Part shown: positions 49,331 to 61,120 of the stretch, piece after piece
Layout of the letters: each line of letters begins with the position of its first letter
How positions within the stretch are numbered: position 1 is the first letter of the stretch
Origin: Phocoena phocoena
Taxonomy: Eukaryota; Chordata; Mammalia; Artiodactyla; Phocoenidae
NCBI RefSeq assembly: GCF_963924675.1
Contig: NC_089220.1
Span: 166,828,761-166,892,760 of the forward strand
DNA length: 64,000 bases
Direction of reading: 5' to 3'
Notes under the pieces: model-generated
Databases searched by the model: none
What the model was told of the DNA's origin: nothing
The model's input: only the letters and a program-made list of their open reading frames with translations
Translations under genes and position numbers: made by a program

Positions 49331-50124
49331 TAGGAAGAGGGCTACCACTGTACATTTTCACTTCTCAGATTTCTTAAACACAGGCCAACATGAACTTCAG
49401 ACGTGCGTCCTTACCAGAATTCTAATTGGGGCAGCTTCTGGAAGCCATCTCTTCCAGCTGCCTTTCCTAATTAGAAGAGGCTCTACAACCAAAACAACCC
49501 ACAGAGGTTAGTAGGGCACTAAGCCCACGCCGGCACTTCTGCAGGGGCACATGAGAAAGGAAGGAGTAATTCCTGGATTCCAAGTGTCACATGCCTACCC
49601 ATACTTCCCACTACTGTATTAGATTAGCATTTGTAGCAAAAGCATTGCTGATTCATCACGACTACTGCTCTAGAGTGACTGCTGAGTCTCTTCCGGAGGC
49701 GTTTCTGACCAGTCATTTCTGTCTCTGGCGTGAGTTTCAGGGCCCTTGACGTACTGCTGTGCCCTTTCCCTCCCTGAGAGTCATCCTGTTTTCATGGAAG
49801 ACTCTCATTTGTCAATGTCTGTTTGAATTCCATTTCTATTCTCCAGGAGAAAATAATGCTAGGCAAACAAAAAAAGAAGTATTTTCAAAACTGTCCTCTA
49901 AATGAATGCCAAATTAACAAAAAGAAAGTGAAATCATTCTTGTCCTTGAAAGCTATGAATCTCAAGAATTTTAATATGTGTTGAAACTACCTAAGTCGTT
50001 AATCATCTTGTGTTTAATAATGGCAAACTCATTCCATAAAGTAACCCATATTATAACCTAAAATGGAATCAAAACATTAAATTCAAACTATGTTATAGCA
50101 CAATGACCATCATAAAGAATTTTT
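49331..50124. other. Intron, no gene seen
   Basis: No repeat or exon is recognised. Confidence 0.5.
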
Positions 50125-50459
50125 TTTTAAATAAATTTACTTATTTTATTTTTGGCTGCGTTGGGTCTTCGTTGCCGCGCGAGGTCTTTCTCTAGTTGCG
50201 GCGAGTGGGGGCTACTCTTCGTTGTGGTGCGCGGGCTTCTCATTGCGGTGGCTTCTCTTGTTGCGGAGCACAGGCTCTAGGCATGCGGGCTTCAGCAGTT
50301 GTGGCACATGGGCTCAGCAGTTGTGGCACATGGGCTCAGTAGTTGTGGCGCACAGGCTTAGTTGCTCCACGGCATGCGGGATCTTCCCGGACCAGGGCTC
50401 GAACCCATGTCCCCTGCATTGGCAGGTGGATTCTTAACCACTGAGCCACCAGGGAAGCC
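50125..50459 (-). repeat. CHR SINE, long GAGCAACTAAGCCC subtype
   Basis: Antisense copy from the aaataaatttacttatttta tail to ccaccagggaagcc. It carries a duplicated agttgtggcacatgggctca unit (about 50297-50340). No clear target duplication. Confidence 0.92.
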
Positions 50460-51249
50460 TCAAGGCTTTATGGTCTTGATGCTAGGTTTCATATTCTATA
50501 TCAGTAACAAAATGTTGATTAAGATAACGTAACTTAAAAGTAAGAGCAAGGAAAAAATATAAAAAAAAAATAAGGGCAAGGATTTCTGCTGCCAGCAATT
50601 ATTTTTGTGCCAAAAATTAGATGCTGTCTGGACATAATTAATAAAACACCACGTTGTATCTTTTTGGGAAAAGGTCAGGTACAAATGGATTTAAATGATT
50701 TTTAGCATTCTTACTGTATACAGGCAGGACACCCGAGTTTCACGGGTCCAGCATGCCTGTGAATGATATATGGGGCAAGGCAGGGACATGAAATATAACT
50801 GGAATCCTGGGGCATGTGATGCCATCAATACTCCTAGTACATACGCCTTCTGGTGGGCCAGGCCCTGCCCCGTTGGCAGGTGCTGCAGCCTTCTCTTCTA
50901 ATAGCTAAGTCACTTGACTCCCGCCCACACCTCACCTACTGGCTCAACCTCATCAAATCTCTAGGAACAAACCCAACCTCAGACAGGGACTGAAACTCTT
51001 TGGAACTGTTGAGCAGGCATCTGGGACCTCATGCCCCATGACTCAGTAGTACGTTTCTCCTGCTGGCTTTGGCATTCTGCCTTGTTCTCAAGATTCAACA
51101 CCCACTGTACTCTGGATCTGTGGCTTGTCCTGTTTGAAATTTGCCCAGCACTCTTAAGGAATTGGGGGTGCTCCCTTCTCCTACCTGTCTACCTCCTAGG
51201 CCCTGGGGTCCTTTGCCTCCTCCACAGCTCCAAAGGCAGCCGTGGTACC

Positions 51250-51460
51250 CTAGTTCAGGAGTCTGACAGACCTCTACTTCCTGGCCATGTGTCCTTGGGG
51301 CTCCAACTAACCTCTCTGGCCTCAGTGTCCTTACTTGTGAAAAAGGGGTATTAAGGAGCACCCACTTCATAGGGGTCTTGTGAGGGTTTAAAGAGTTCAT
51401 ACATATAAAGCACTTAGAACAATAGTTTGCCGTAATATATAAGTACTCAGCGAATACCCA
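51250..51460 (+). repeat. MIR SINE
   Basis: Contains gtgtccttggggctccaact, taacctctctggcctcagtg, gtgagggtttaaagagttca and aaagcacttagaacaatag. Confidence 0.75.
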
Positions 51461-51962
51461 GCTTTATTAATAGTAGAACCAATAGTAGGACATGAGATGG
51501 CGGATACTACCAGCCTCGGGCTTAGAGCTCTAAAGGCTGTGGTCCTTCAGCCCATCCTTCTACTACCTGTTACACCTGCGGCACTGGACTTCACCTTGCA
51601 CTGGCAGCAAAGTCCGCTCCCCAGCACGCCCCACTCCAGGCTGGGTCTGATTTCTTGTTCCGGACCTAAGCTCAGCCTGAGGCAGATACAGAGTTAAGCC
51701 CAGCTCTGTCCCCAGTGTTCTCTGAAAACTTGGTTGCCTCTACAATTTAATCATTGCTTCTGCATTACTCTCTTATTTGCCCTCTCAGTTTTCGCTCTTC
51801 CTAAGGAAAGACAAATCCTAATAAGCATCCCTATAGAAAATTAAATTTGAACACAAAGAATGTACACTAAGAAAATGCATAGATATTAAAAAAATAAAAA
51901 CTAGGAATGATAACTAAAAATGTTGCTATAATCCCTACCATTTTATTACACAGTTTGGTTTC

Positions 51963-51967
<5 letters not shown>

Positions 51968-52010
<43 letters not shown>
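51968..52010. repeat. (TA)n microsatellite at a SINE tail
   Basis: About 21 TA units lie directly next to the T-run of the antisense SINE. Confidence 0.95.
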
Positions 52011-52037
<27 letters not shown>

Positions 52038-52228
52038 CCGGTATGTGGGCCTCTCACTGTTGTGGCCTCTCCCGTTGCAGAGCACAGGCTCCAGACGCAC
52101 AGGCTCAGCAGCCATGGCTCACGGGCCCAGCCGCTCCGCGGCATGTGGGATCTTCCTGGACCGGGGCACGAACCCGCGTTCCCTGCATCGGCAGGCGGAC
52201 TCTCAACCACTGCGCCACCAGGGAAGCC
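52011..52228 (-). repeat. CHR SINE, GAGCGGCTGGGCC subtype
   Basis: Antisense copy with a long T-run and head complement ccaccagggaagccc. The target duplication has been lost or masked by the TA expansion. Confidence 0.94.
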
Positions 52229-52235
52229 CTTTTTA

Positions 52236-53095
52236 AATATATTTTACTTGATAGAATTAGAAATCTCAAAGTAAACTTCCCTAGAGCAACAGCAGATGAT
52301 CTCTTTTAAGATCAAACTAGATATTTGCTTCATGCCAAGTTTCTTCATCCATGCATCCTGAAAGCCAGCAGTAAATATATCTTAAGAACCAAAGGTCAAA
52401 GACAAAACAAGTAATGTCAACGCTCTTTGTTTCAGTAAACATATAAACATGACAGATGTTTCAGCATCTCTATCCCGAGGTCACAGAGAAATTATGTTCT
52501 GGTTTTCATACGTGCTTTTGATGACGCTTAAGGCTTTATGTGGATTGAATCAAACCACCCAGGCCTTCTCTGGTCTATTCTTTACTAAATAACTCTCCCT
52601 TTGAAGTCTGCATAAACGTTTTGAGGATATTAAAAATATTTTAGATACTAAGATGGAAAAAATCTGTAGTCTCAAAGAAATATCCTACCATTTGCAAAAG
52701 AATATTGGAATAATATTACGGGACCTGAGATTTAAGAATAACTAAAGGGTAAGGACAATGTTTTCTGCCACATGTCAGCTATTGAAACACTTGGTACTGC
52801 CCAAAAGGGGGGAACTACCAATTCATCAATTCCAAGTTGTACATTTTCCTTAAATTTTAATATACCCAAAATCAAGATGCATCTTACAATCATGTCACGT
52901 CATGGCTTAATTTATAGCTTTTTTTTCTTTCTTATTAGTACGTAAAGTAATGGTGTTCTTTACCATCAATGATGTCTCAGATTTAACAAAACGTAACTTT
53001 TGGAGTTTCTTTTCTCTTAACTTCCCTCTTTCATTCCTTTATTTTCTTCTACTTTTCTATTCCTTTAGTTTTCTTCCCTTTCTAGCTTAAAAAGG
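52236..53095. other. Intron, no gene seen
   Basis: AT-rich, with no gene or confident repeat. Confidence 0.5.
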
Positions 53096-53099
53096 CATG

Positions 53100-53213
53100 T
53101 GTACATATATGTACATAATATATACACATATATATGTAAAATGTATATACATATATACAAATTACATATACATACATACTATAGATACACACACACGTAC
53201 ACACACATATAAT
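53100..53213. repeat. Imperfect (TA/CA)n repeat
   Basis: Mixed atatac, acatat and acacac units over about 110 bp. Confidence 0.85.
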
Positions 53214-53376
53214 CCTCTCTGTCTTGGACCCATCTAGCACCCCCAAGAACTGAGGACCTCTTTTCTCCACCTGTCCCTCTCTACAGAATCAAACTGGGGT
53301 CCTCTTCTTCACCCCAAGCCCGATATGGGACTCTGCTAAAGGTGGACTGCCTGTCTCCAGAAGAAAAGGGGAATTC

Positions 53377-54065
53377 ACCAGTGAAGCTGTCTAATCTTGG
53401 ATTTTTGTTTTTTGGGAGGATTTTGATTACTGATTCAATCTTCTTAATAGTAACTGGTCTGTTCATATTTTCTATTTCAAATAACAAGTGTTGGTGAGGG
53501 TGTGGAGAAGAGGTAACCCTTGTGCACTGTTGGTAGGAATGTAAATTGATGAAGCCACTATGGAAAACAGTATGGAGGTTCCCCAACAAATTAAAAATAG
53601 AACTACCCTATGATTCAGCAATTCTACTTCTGGGCATTTATCTGAAGAAAATGAAAACACCAATTTGAAAAGATTTCTGCACCCCCATGTTTACTGCAGC
53701 ATTATTCACAATAGTCAATATGGAAACAACCTAAGTGTGCATTTATAAATAAATGGATAAACAAGATATAGTATACACACACACAGTGGAATATTATTCA
53801 GCCATAAAAAAGAATGAAATCTTGCCATTCGTGACAACATGGATGGACCTTGAGGGCCATATGCTAAGTGAAATAAGTCAGACAGAGAAAGACAAATATT
53901 ATATGATCACTTACGTGTGGAATCTAAAAAAAAAACCTCATTGATACAAAGAACAGACTGGTGGTTATTAGAGGCAGCAGGGTTAGGGTGGTGAGAGGTA
54001 GAAGAAATGGGTGAACAGTTCTTGTTTTTGTTTTTGTTTAAATAAACTGAAAAAAAAAAAAACAA
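53377..54065. mobile_element. L1 with inverted 5' part (twin-primed)
   Basis: Left segment to about 53481 is ORF2 in antisense (its complement encodes [19 protein letters not shown], the start of the RT region). From about 53482 the ORF2 end and 3' UTR run in sense (gtggagaagaggtaaccctt, gcaattctacttctgggcat, atggaatattattcagcc-type words) to a poly-A. Both sets share one imperfect target duplication (about 53361-53376 and 54066-54080). The jump in L1 position between the halves is normal for twin priming. Confidence 0.82.
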
Positions 54066-54080
54066 AAGAAAGGGGCATTC

Positions 54081-55474
54081 AACACGAGGCCCCCTTACTA
54101 TGTGGAAAACTTTCAGTGAAAGGCTGTTGCAGGGTGAAGTGAAAAGTACTCACTAACACTCAGGATGCTGGATCTGGTTTATCTAACGGGTCCCCATTCC
54201 TCACTAGCATGGATGATAAAGGACTGACTTAAAGCCTTTGTTCTGAACTCTGGGAATGAGAGAGAAGAAAGGTATTTTAGCTTTTCCCTTCCTTCATGGG
54301 AATAGGTCTGTGGCCAACTCTTTGCTCTAATGAGCCTCTTTAATAAAGGTTCCAGCTTCCCCAGGGGCCCACATGCCCTGCATGGCAAATGTTTCAGTCC
54401 CACTGCAGCCACACTCTGGATTCCATTTTATCTCCAGAAAGCTTTCCCTTGGCGCTGCCAACACACAGGAATTATTAATGAATACAAGCAGGGCATGTGC
54501 AAGCAGCATGGGGGAGGGATCCAGGACAACAACAACTTGCCTAAAATTAAAGTCTCAGTTTGTAAAGACTTGAAGTTTGATGAAGATTTTACTTTGCTCG
54601 CAGGTTAGTTAACCAAATTGGCGGAAAACAAAGAAATCAGAGTATAGCTCCCTGAAATACACTTTATCCTCACATGGGCTTGTACACAAATTAACGAAGC
54701 TTTAAATCAAGGCAACATTTTCAGAGGGAATAAAGGAAAAACACTTGGCAAACAATACATCCATGTACAAAAAAGCTGGCTGAGAAGTAACTTGCTGGCA
54801 CCTACTAATACTCCATCCCACTTCTCTCAAATCCTCTCGTTTCTCTATTCCCAAGCCCCTTAGAACAGATATTCCAAAAGTCTTCCCACCCCTACCCTTA
54901 CAGAGCTTTCTCAGAACACACTAAACTGGGGAACTCAACTGGTAGCTGAATGATGCCTGTTTCTTTTTGCTTCAAGTCTCTATACCCTCCAGAGTTGGTA
55001 GGGAGCTTGGTGCTCAAGATTCCTCTGAAATTCCGCTAGATCTGGCTTCCCAAGAGCAACAGCTCTAAGTGAATCCAGAGAGAAAGCAGGTGTAGGGAAT
55101 GTTCTTATCTTTTGGAAACTCTCCATAGTGTAGGGGGCAAAGAGGAAAAGAAAATCATAGCTTCCCATCATTCACAAGAAAACCAGTTGTGAATACTTAT
55201 TATTCATTTTTTTGGAGGGTATGTCTTCATAGTTTATTAATATCAAATATAAGACATTTCAGAAAATAAGCAGTTAATTGTCTATTTATGGATACTGTTA
55301 TTCTTCTAGCAATTACAGGAGCTGGCTTAACATAGTAAGGTAAATATTAACATAAACCTCGGGAAAAAATTATGCTGATGTGTTTGGTGAAATTTCCCTT
55401 TTTTTTTTTTTTTTTTTTAATTTCCCTCCTTTTAACCTAATACATCTCAACACATCAACACATCTCTAGATTGA
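54081..55474. other. Intron, no gene seen
   Basis: No gene or confident repeat. A T-run occurs at 55400-55418. Confidence 0.5.
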
Positions 55475-55650
55475 CGGTATGTTTTAGTGGTCACAATCTT
55501 GGGCTCTGGAGTTGAACTTGGGTTTGAATATTAGTCCTCCACTTACAAGCTGTTTGACCTTGGACATATTACTTAACAGCTCAGGTCTCAGTTTCCTCAT
55601 CTGTAAAATGGGTATAACAATATTACCTAATTGTTTCTCGTTTTCTGTCT
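55475..55650 (+). repeat. MIR SINE
   Basis: Contains cacaatcttgggctctggag, ttgaacttgggtttgaatat, cacttacaagctgtttgacc and tcctcatctgtaaaatggg. Confidence 0.82.
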
Positions 55651-56059
55651 ACTATTGAATCAATCAAGTTTGGAGTTTTCTTTATTCTTTCTCGTCCTTT
55701 CTATTTGCTGGAAAGTTATACATAATATACATAGTATTCTTATTCTTTCAGTGTTACACTTAAATTTTTAACAGGCATACCTAACTGAAATTTTGTAAAT
55801 CATCAACCTCTCGATGCTTCTCCTAAACCATACACAACCTTAGAATGCTATAATTCTGGTCTTTTTAAATTCCACTTTGTTTTACCACCAAAATGGGTTA
55901 TAGTGTTATTGTTTCATCAATTATTTGAACCAATCAAAAGTTTGTTGATTTACCTACATGCTTGTCAATCTCTTTGCATCACATTTATTCATTTGGGTTC
56001 AATTTCCTTTTTACTAAAATATACCCTAAATATACTAAAATAAATTAGGAGATGTTTTC

Positions 56060-57110
56060 AGTCAGCATCTGTTATCAGGAAACTCTTCTAGAACATGACT
56101 ACTGAAGTCTTTATCTGGCACTCACGCTTGAGTTCAAGATCAGCTGGGAATGAAAATCTAAGTTAACAGTTATTTTCTCTCAAAATGATACTACTACTCC
56201 ACATCTTCTGATTTCTGCTGTTGCCTTTGAGAAGTCTGTTGACAGGATAGTGGTAATTCCTTTAAAGGCAATTTTCCTTTTCTCCCCAGTTACTTTTACA
56301 ATCCATTCTTTGACTCTGGGGTTTTGCCTTTCAGTTTCACCAGGATGTGTCTACCTGTGGTGTCACTGTGCTTCCTGAATCTGAATATTCACGTCTCCTA
56401 TCGGCTCTAGAATGTGATTCAGCATTATCTTATCAAAAATTGCCTCTCCTCAATTCTCTCTAGCCTTTCCATATGGAATTCCTAGGTGACACATTTTTGA
56501 TCTTCTCACTCAATTTTTCATGTCTCCCATCGTCTCTTTCTTATATTCCATCTCTATCCATGCTACCTTCTAGATAGTTTTTCAGATCTATCTTCCAGTT
56601 CAAAACTCATACCCATAACATTCAATCTGTTTATCATTCAAGTTACTTTCTTATCCATTCAATTAGTACCTTTTTCCTTGCTAGACATTCTATAATTTCC
56701 CTGCCCAAAGGTCTCATTTATTTTTTCTTCTCGTGTTGTCTTATCTTTCCTTTAAATCCTTTAATTTATGTCTTTAGTCATGTTAAGCATAATTATGTTA
56801 TACACTCTTTCACATAGCTTGTTTACCTATCTTTGTTATTTACTTTGCCAGCCAATCTGGCCTATGGTAGATTGTTTCTATGCATCTGTTGTGCTTTGGG
56901 TGTGTGAGCTCAGGTTAAATGAGGCTTATCCGTGGAATCCTGCCTAGATTGAGATATTCCCTCCAGAGAGGTTTTCCACTTGCTTCTACCAGGGAATTTG
57001 GGAGTAGTGTGGTCTGAGACCAATTTTAATATTAAATTCTCTGGTTGGAATTTCCCAGATGATGCAGGTAAAGTAAACGAAAACCTCAAACTCAGATGAG
57101 GTACAGACTC
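56060..57110 (-). repeat. Old L1/HAL1-type LINE, antisense
   Basis: Diverged antisense words in order: catcttctgatttctgctgt, gccttttgag-like gcctttgagaagtctgttga, cagatctatcttccagttca, gtgtgagctcaggttaaatg and ctccagagaggttttcc. No intact frame. The family name is uncertain. Confidence 0.55.
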
Positions 57111-58074
57111 CTGTTTAAAAGTTCCCACAGGATATTTCACTTTCCCACTCCAGCCCAGGCCAAGAAGGACAAGCTAGTTTGTTAGGATCTTCCATTACTA
57201 AAGGATGGATTTTTTTTCAGCACGGGCATATACCTTTGAAGGCACTGGCTTTGCATGAGGGTCTCATCTAACTTCCCATTTTATATGGGTCCAAGCCTTT
57301 ACCATCTGCCTCTCCATGGGGGTTAATGTTACTGAGACAACAGCTCCTAACCCTGCCTCCTGGGAGGCCCCAGTTCACACTTATGCGCTGATTCTCAGAT
57401 CTTCATTCCTGCCCCTTGGATATTCCCTACCTTCTTGTGAGCTCCAATAAGCATTTAAAAGGCTTTTTAAAAGTTATTACATTCACCTAGCATTTTTAGA
57501 TGTCTGTAGCAAGAGGATTTTCAAGTTGTTTATTCCATAAAACTACCACAATCAAATTCTTTGTTTGGGTTGTTAACCTACTTGAATGTATTACTTTGAG
57601 AAAAAGAAAATATTTTTTAAATGTGTAACATAATGGTGTAACACAAATAGGTGCTCATGTAACGTAGTGTTATCTTTGGATTATTAGATCAGCTGAAAAA
57701 TTAGGCCCCGTAGACAAAAACATTTTTATGAGAAATAATTGATATTTGATTCTTTGTTAAATAAAATAAACACTGAATACTTTCACTAGTTTTGTTGATC
57801 TTATAAGACAAGCTACAAAGTATAGCCATTTGCGGCCATATGGGGTTTAATACATGTAATAAGTTCTTTCTTCATGCAACTGCCCGATTTTCTCAAGTAA
57901 GGCCACCGTTTCTTAAAGGCAAATTATTGCATAATGATGATAATTGTGTATATGAACTTTATATTTGTCTTACATATATTTTAGGGAAAAAACCAACTCC
58001 TTTATTAGTAACTCGTGAAACAGTAAAATTTTGTGGAAAACCTTAGAAAAAACTGTGGGAAATGTGATATGTTG
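57111..58074. other. Intron, no gene seen
   Basis: No gene or confident repeat. Confidence 0.5.
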
Positions 58075-58290
58075 CAAAGGGCACAGGCTTGAGAGACAGA
58101 TGGGTCTGGGCTCTGGTGCCACCTCTACTATTTATTGGCTGTGTGACCTCAGGTGAGTTAATTAACCTCTCTAAGCCTCTTTTTCTTCATCAATAGAAGA
58201 AGAGATGAGTGATACCTGGCAGAGTTACACTCAGGATTAACTGAGATAATGAATTCATCTGGCAAATGCTAAATGAACACTAGTGAAAAG
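58075..58290 (+). repeat. MIR SINE
   Basis: Nearly full: gggcacaggcttgagagaca, tgggctctggtgccacctct, ggctgtgtgacctcaggtga, ttaacctctctaagcctc and aactgagataatgaattcat. Confidence 0.88.
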
Positions 58291-58340
58291 ACAGAAAGAA
58301 GGACGGAAAGAAAAAAGAACGGAGGGAAGGAGGAAGGAAA
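58291..58340. repeat. (GAAA/GGAA)n purine tract
   Basis: About 50 nearly pure purines with gaaa and ggaa units following the MIR tail. Confidence 0.85.
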
Positions 58341-59420
58341 ACTTGAAATGTTCAGGAATTCAGGCAGCCAGTGCCTCTCAATTCATTTAAAGAACAGGAG
58401 TATGTGAGGCCATGCTCTCCCTCCAATGAATTAGCCTAATGCTAATTTCTAAGTAATCTTCGTCTAGATGGTATCACTCATGCAAATTCACTTCATGTCC
58501 TACGGGAAGTTTAATACAAAACAAAGACAAGTCAAATTGCCTAGAGCCTTGAGATATCTGGACCATCCATCCCTCAGGAAGGTCCCTTAGTAAACAGTGG
58601 AGGGCTCAAACAACTGGGACCCCTCCTGGGAAAAGAGCCCCTAAAGAGAACTATGAATGCTGATGGCTGTGACCAGGAGACACACTGCCTCTCAGTAAAC
58701 TGAACTTCCAACTTTTTCCCTCAAAAAAAAAAAAAAAAAAAAAATTAAAAAGAATCACAGAGCAGAAGGATAGGAGGGAGTAAAACTACATGACGCTTCT
58801 GACCAGCACTCACAACAGCCCACAGAGTCCTGACTGCCCTCCAGAAATTTCTAAACGAATGAAGAGAACACCTTGGTGGCCACTGTTTCTGCTAAGATGT
58901 TTTCCAGATGTCTGCTCCCGATGAGTCGGTTTGGAGGTATGGGGGAGCACCAGACACCCTCAGAGGAAAATGAGCTATAGCCCTGTTCCCCTTGTTTGGT
59001 GGTGTCTTAATAGGTCTCTGTCCTCGGGAATGTTGAAGGAGGTCAAGTGTGTAAAGGGATGGTCAGCTCAAGACTAAACTGAGGGCAATGAATTCACCTC
59101 TGGATGAGGACAGCTTACGCTCTATGAGCAGAGGGCTGGGCTGTTCACCTCATAGCCTGGTCTATGAATATGGTTTTCCACCCATTTCTGAGGAATTTAA
59201 TCAGGGGAAAAGCTGGCTCTGAGTGAGCAGATAGGCTTTTACGTGAGGTCATCTCTCAGGAGATGATCTGCATCACCTTGGTGATGGACAAGAGGAAGGA
59301 CATTTTGTAAGAAGGGAAGAGAAGAGACACCACAATTATCCTTGGCTCCTACAGGATTTAAGGGTGGGACAAAAACTAAAATGCGCTGTGTGTGAGAATG
59401 GACGCTAGTGGTAAAGACTG
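58341..59420. other. Intron, no gene seen
   Basis: Contains a poly-A of about 21 at 58723-58744 without an obvious element in front of it. Nothing else recognised. Confidence 0.5.
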
Positions 59421-59428
59421 AAAGTCTA

Positions 59429-59808
59429 GGGCTTCCCTGGTGGCGCAGTGGTTAAGAATCCGCCTGCCAATGCAGAGGACACGGGTTCGAGCCCTGGTCC
59501 GGGAAGAGCCCACATGCCGCGGAGCAACCAAGCCCGTGCGCCACAACTACTGAGCCTGCACTCTAGAGCCCGTGAACCACAACTACTGAGCCCGTGTGCC
59601 ACAACTACTGAGCCCGTGAACCACAACTACTGAGTCTGTGTGCCACAACTACTGAGCCTGTGCTCTAGAGCCCGTGCTCCACAACAAGAGAAGCCACTGC
59701 AATGAGAAGCCCGTGCACCGCAACGAAGAGTAGCTCCCGCTCGCCGCAACTAGAGAAAGACCGCACACAGCAAGGAAGACCCAACGCAGCCAAAAATAAA
59801 TAATAAAT
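59429..59808 (+). repeat. CHR SINE, long subtype with 22-bp tandem array
   Basis: From ggcttccctggtggcgcagt to an aataaataataaat tail. Duplication aaagtcta (59421-59428 and 59809-59816). The ccacaactactgag motif recurs at 59541, 59577, 59599, 59621 and 59643. The last four are spaced exactly 22 bp, making this copy longer (380 bp) than its relatives (about 340). Confidence 0.94.
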
Positions 59809-60099
59809 AAAGTCTACTATTGCCTTCCTCCTTCATCAGAACCCTGGGCAGGCGCCCCCATAGCCCTATCCCCAGTGAAAAAAATACGGTGACTTGAAAA
59901 TATCTGTCAAGATGCAGCAAAAATGATCACAATAGTCTCGGAGCTATACAAATGCAAACACTTGTTCAGAACTAGTATCACATAAACATGAGATAATAAG
60001 TGTTAGAATGTGTGCCTCTAGGTTAAAACATTGATGAAATAGAGGATGTTTAGAGAAATGGACAGTGAGAGTTAGCAACATTGTTTAACCTCACATGGA

Positions 60100-60717
60100 T
60101 CCTAATGCTTTTAGTTTCAGCAAGATTGACAGTATTCTGGACCATAAAACAAGACTCAAAAACTTTAAAAGAATTGAAATCATACAAAGTATCCTTTCTG
60201 CAACAGAATTAAACTAGAAATCATATAGAACTATCTCTGGAAAATCCCCAAATATTTGGAAATTAAACAACAAAAAATAATCCATGAGTGAAAGAGGAAG
60301 TCACAAAGGAAATCTGAAAATAGTCTGAGTTGAATGAAAATGAAAACAATACATCAAAAATTTGAGGATGCAACAGTTAATATCATACTGACTGAGAGCA
60401 AGGCAAGAATGCTTTCCTTCACTATTTCTATTCAGAATTGTACAGGAAGTTCAAGCCAGTGCAATAAAGCAATAAAAAGAAATACACAAATTAGAAAGAA
60501 AGAAGTAAAACCATCTCTATTCACAGAAGAAATGATTGTGTTCATAGAAAAATCCAAAAGCATCTACAAAAAAGCTATTCAAACTAATAAGAGAGTTTTG
60601 AAAAGTCATAGTATTTGATACACAAAATCAGTAGTATTTCTATATACTGGCAATAGGCAACTGGAAATTGAAATTCAAAGAAAAACTTACCGTATATAAT
60701 AGTGAAACCAAGGGCAG
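60100..60717 (+). repeat. Old L1M ORF2, left part
   Basis: Contains tattctggaccataaaacaa, aatatttggaaattaaacaa, tcactatttctattcagaat, gtacaggaagttcaagccag and agtagtatttctatatactg, in ORF2 order. Confidence 0.82.
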
Positions 60718-61120
60718 TCATCAGTTAGATCCCTTAAACTATAACTTGCTTAATAAATAACATCCTGTAACTTGCCTTCACTGACAAAGCTTGCTTTGTT
60801 TTCAAAAACTGCAGACCCTCCAAGCTTCACGCAGCTTAGACAATATATCACAAGACGCCTTTCATCACCCCCTATAGATAACACCTCTGACATATGGATT
60901 GCTATAGAACAGTTGTTTTTTCAGGAACACGGAGTTAGTCTTGCCCAGGTCAAATCAGTCAAGACCCCCAACCATTAAACTGGTCCTGTGCAAATCTGAT
61001 GGATGACCAGACATCGTAGGACCAAATATTCCACCCTCAGATCATCCTAACGCCGTCATTTTCTGAACATGCGTCCCAGGAAGAAGCGTGTAACTCAGAT
61101 ACACCTGTGCAGAACACAGG
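60718..61120. other. Unassigned insert within old L1M
   Basis: About 400 bp unlike L1, between two L1M parts whose order is otherwise continuous. It includes a 68-codon open frame (60772-60978, MPSLTKLALF...) with no domain known to me. It may be an old transposon, but no target duplication or terminal repeat was identified. Confidence 0.45.

Noticed and set aside
59541..59664. CRISPR-like array of ccacaactactgag repeats
   Set aside because: The units are contiguous 22-bp tandem repeats inside a SINE in a mammalian genome, with no distinct spacers.
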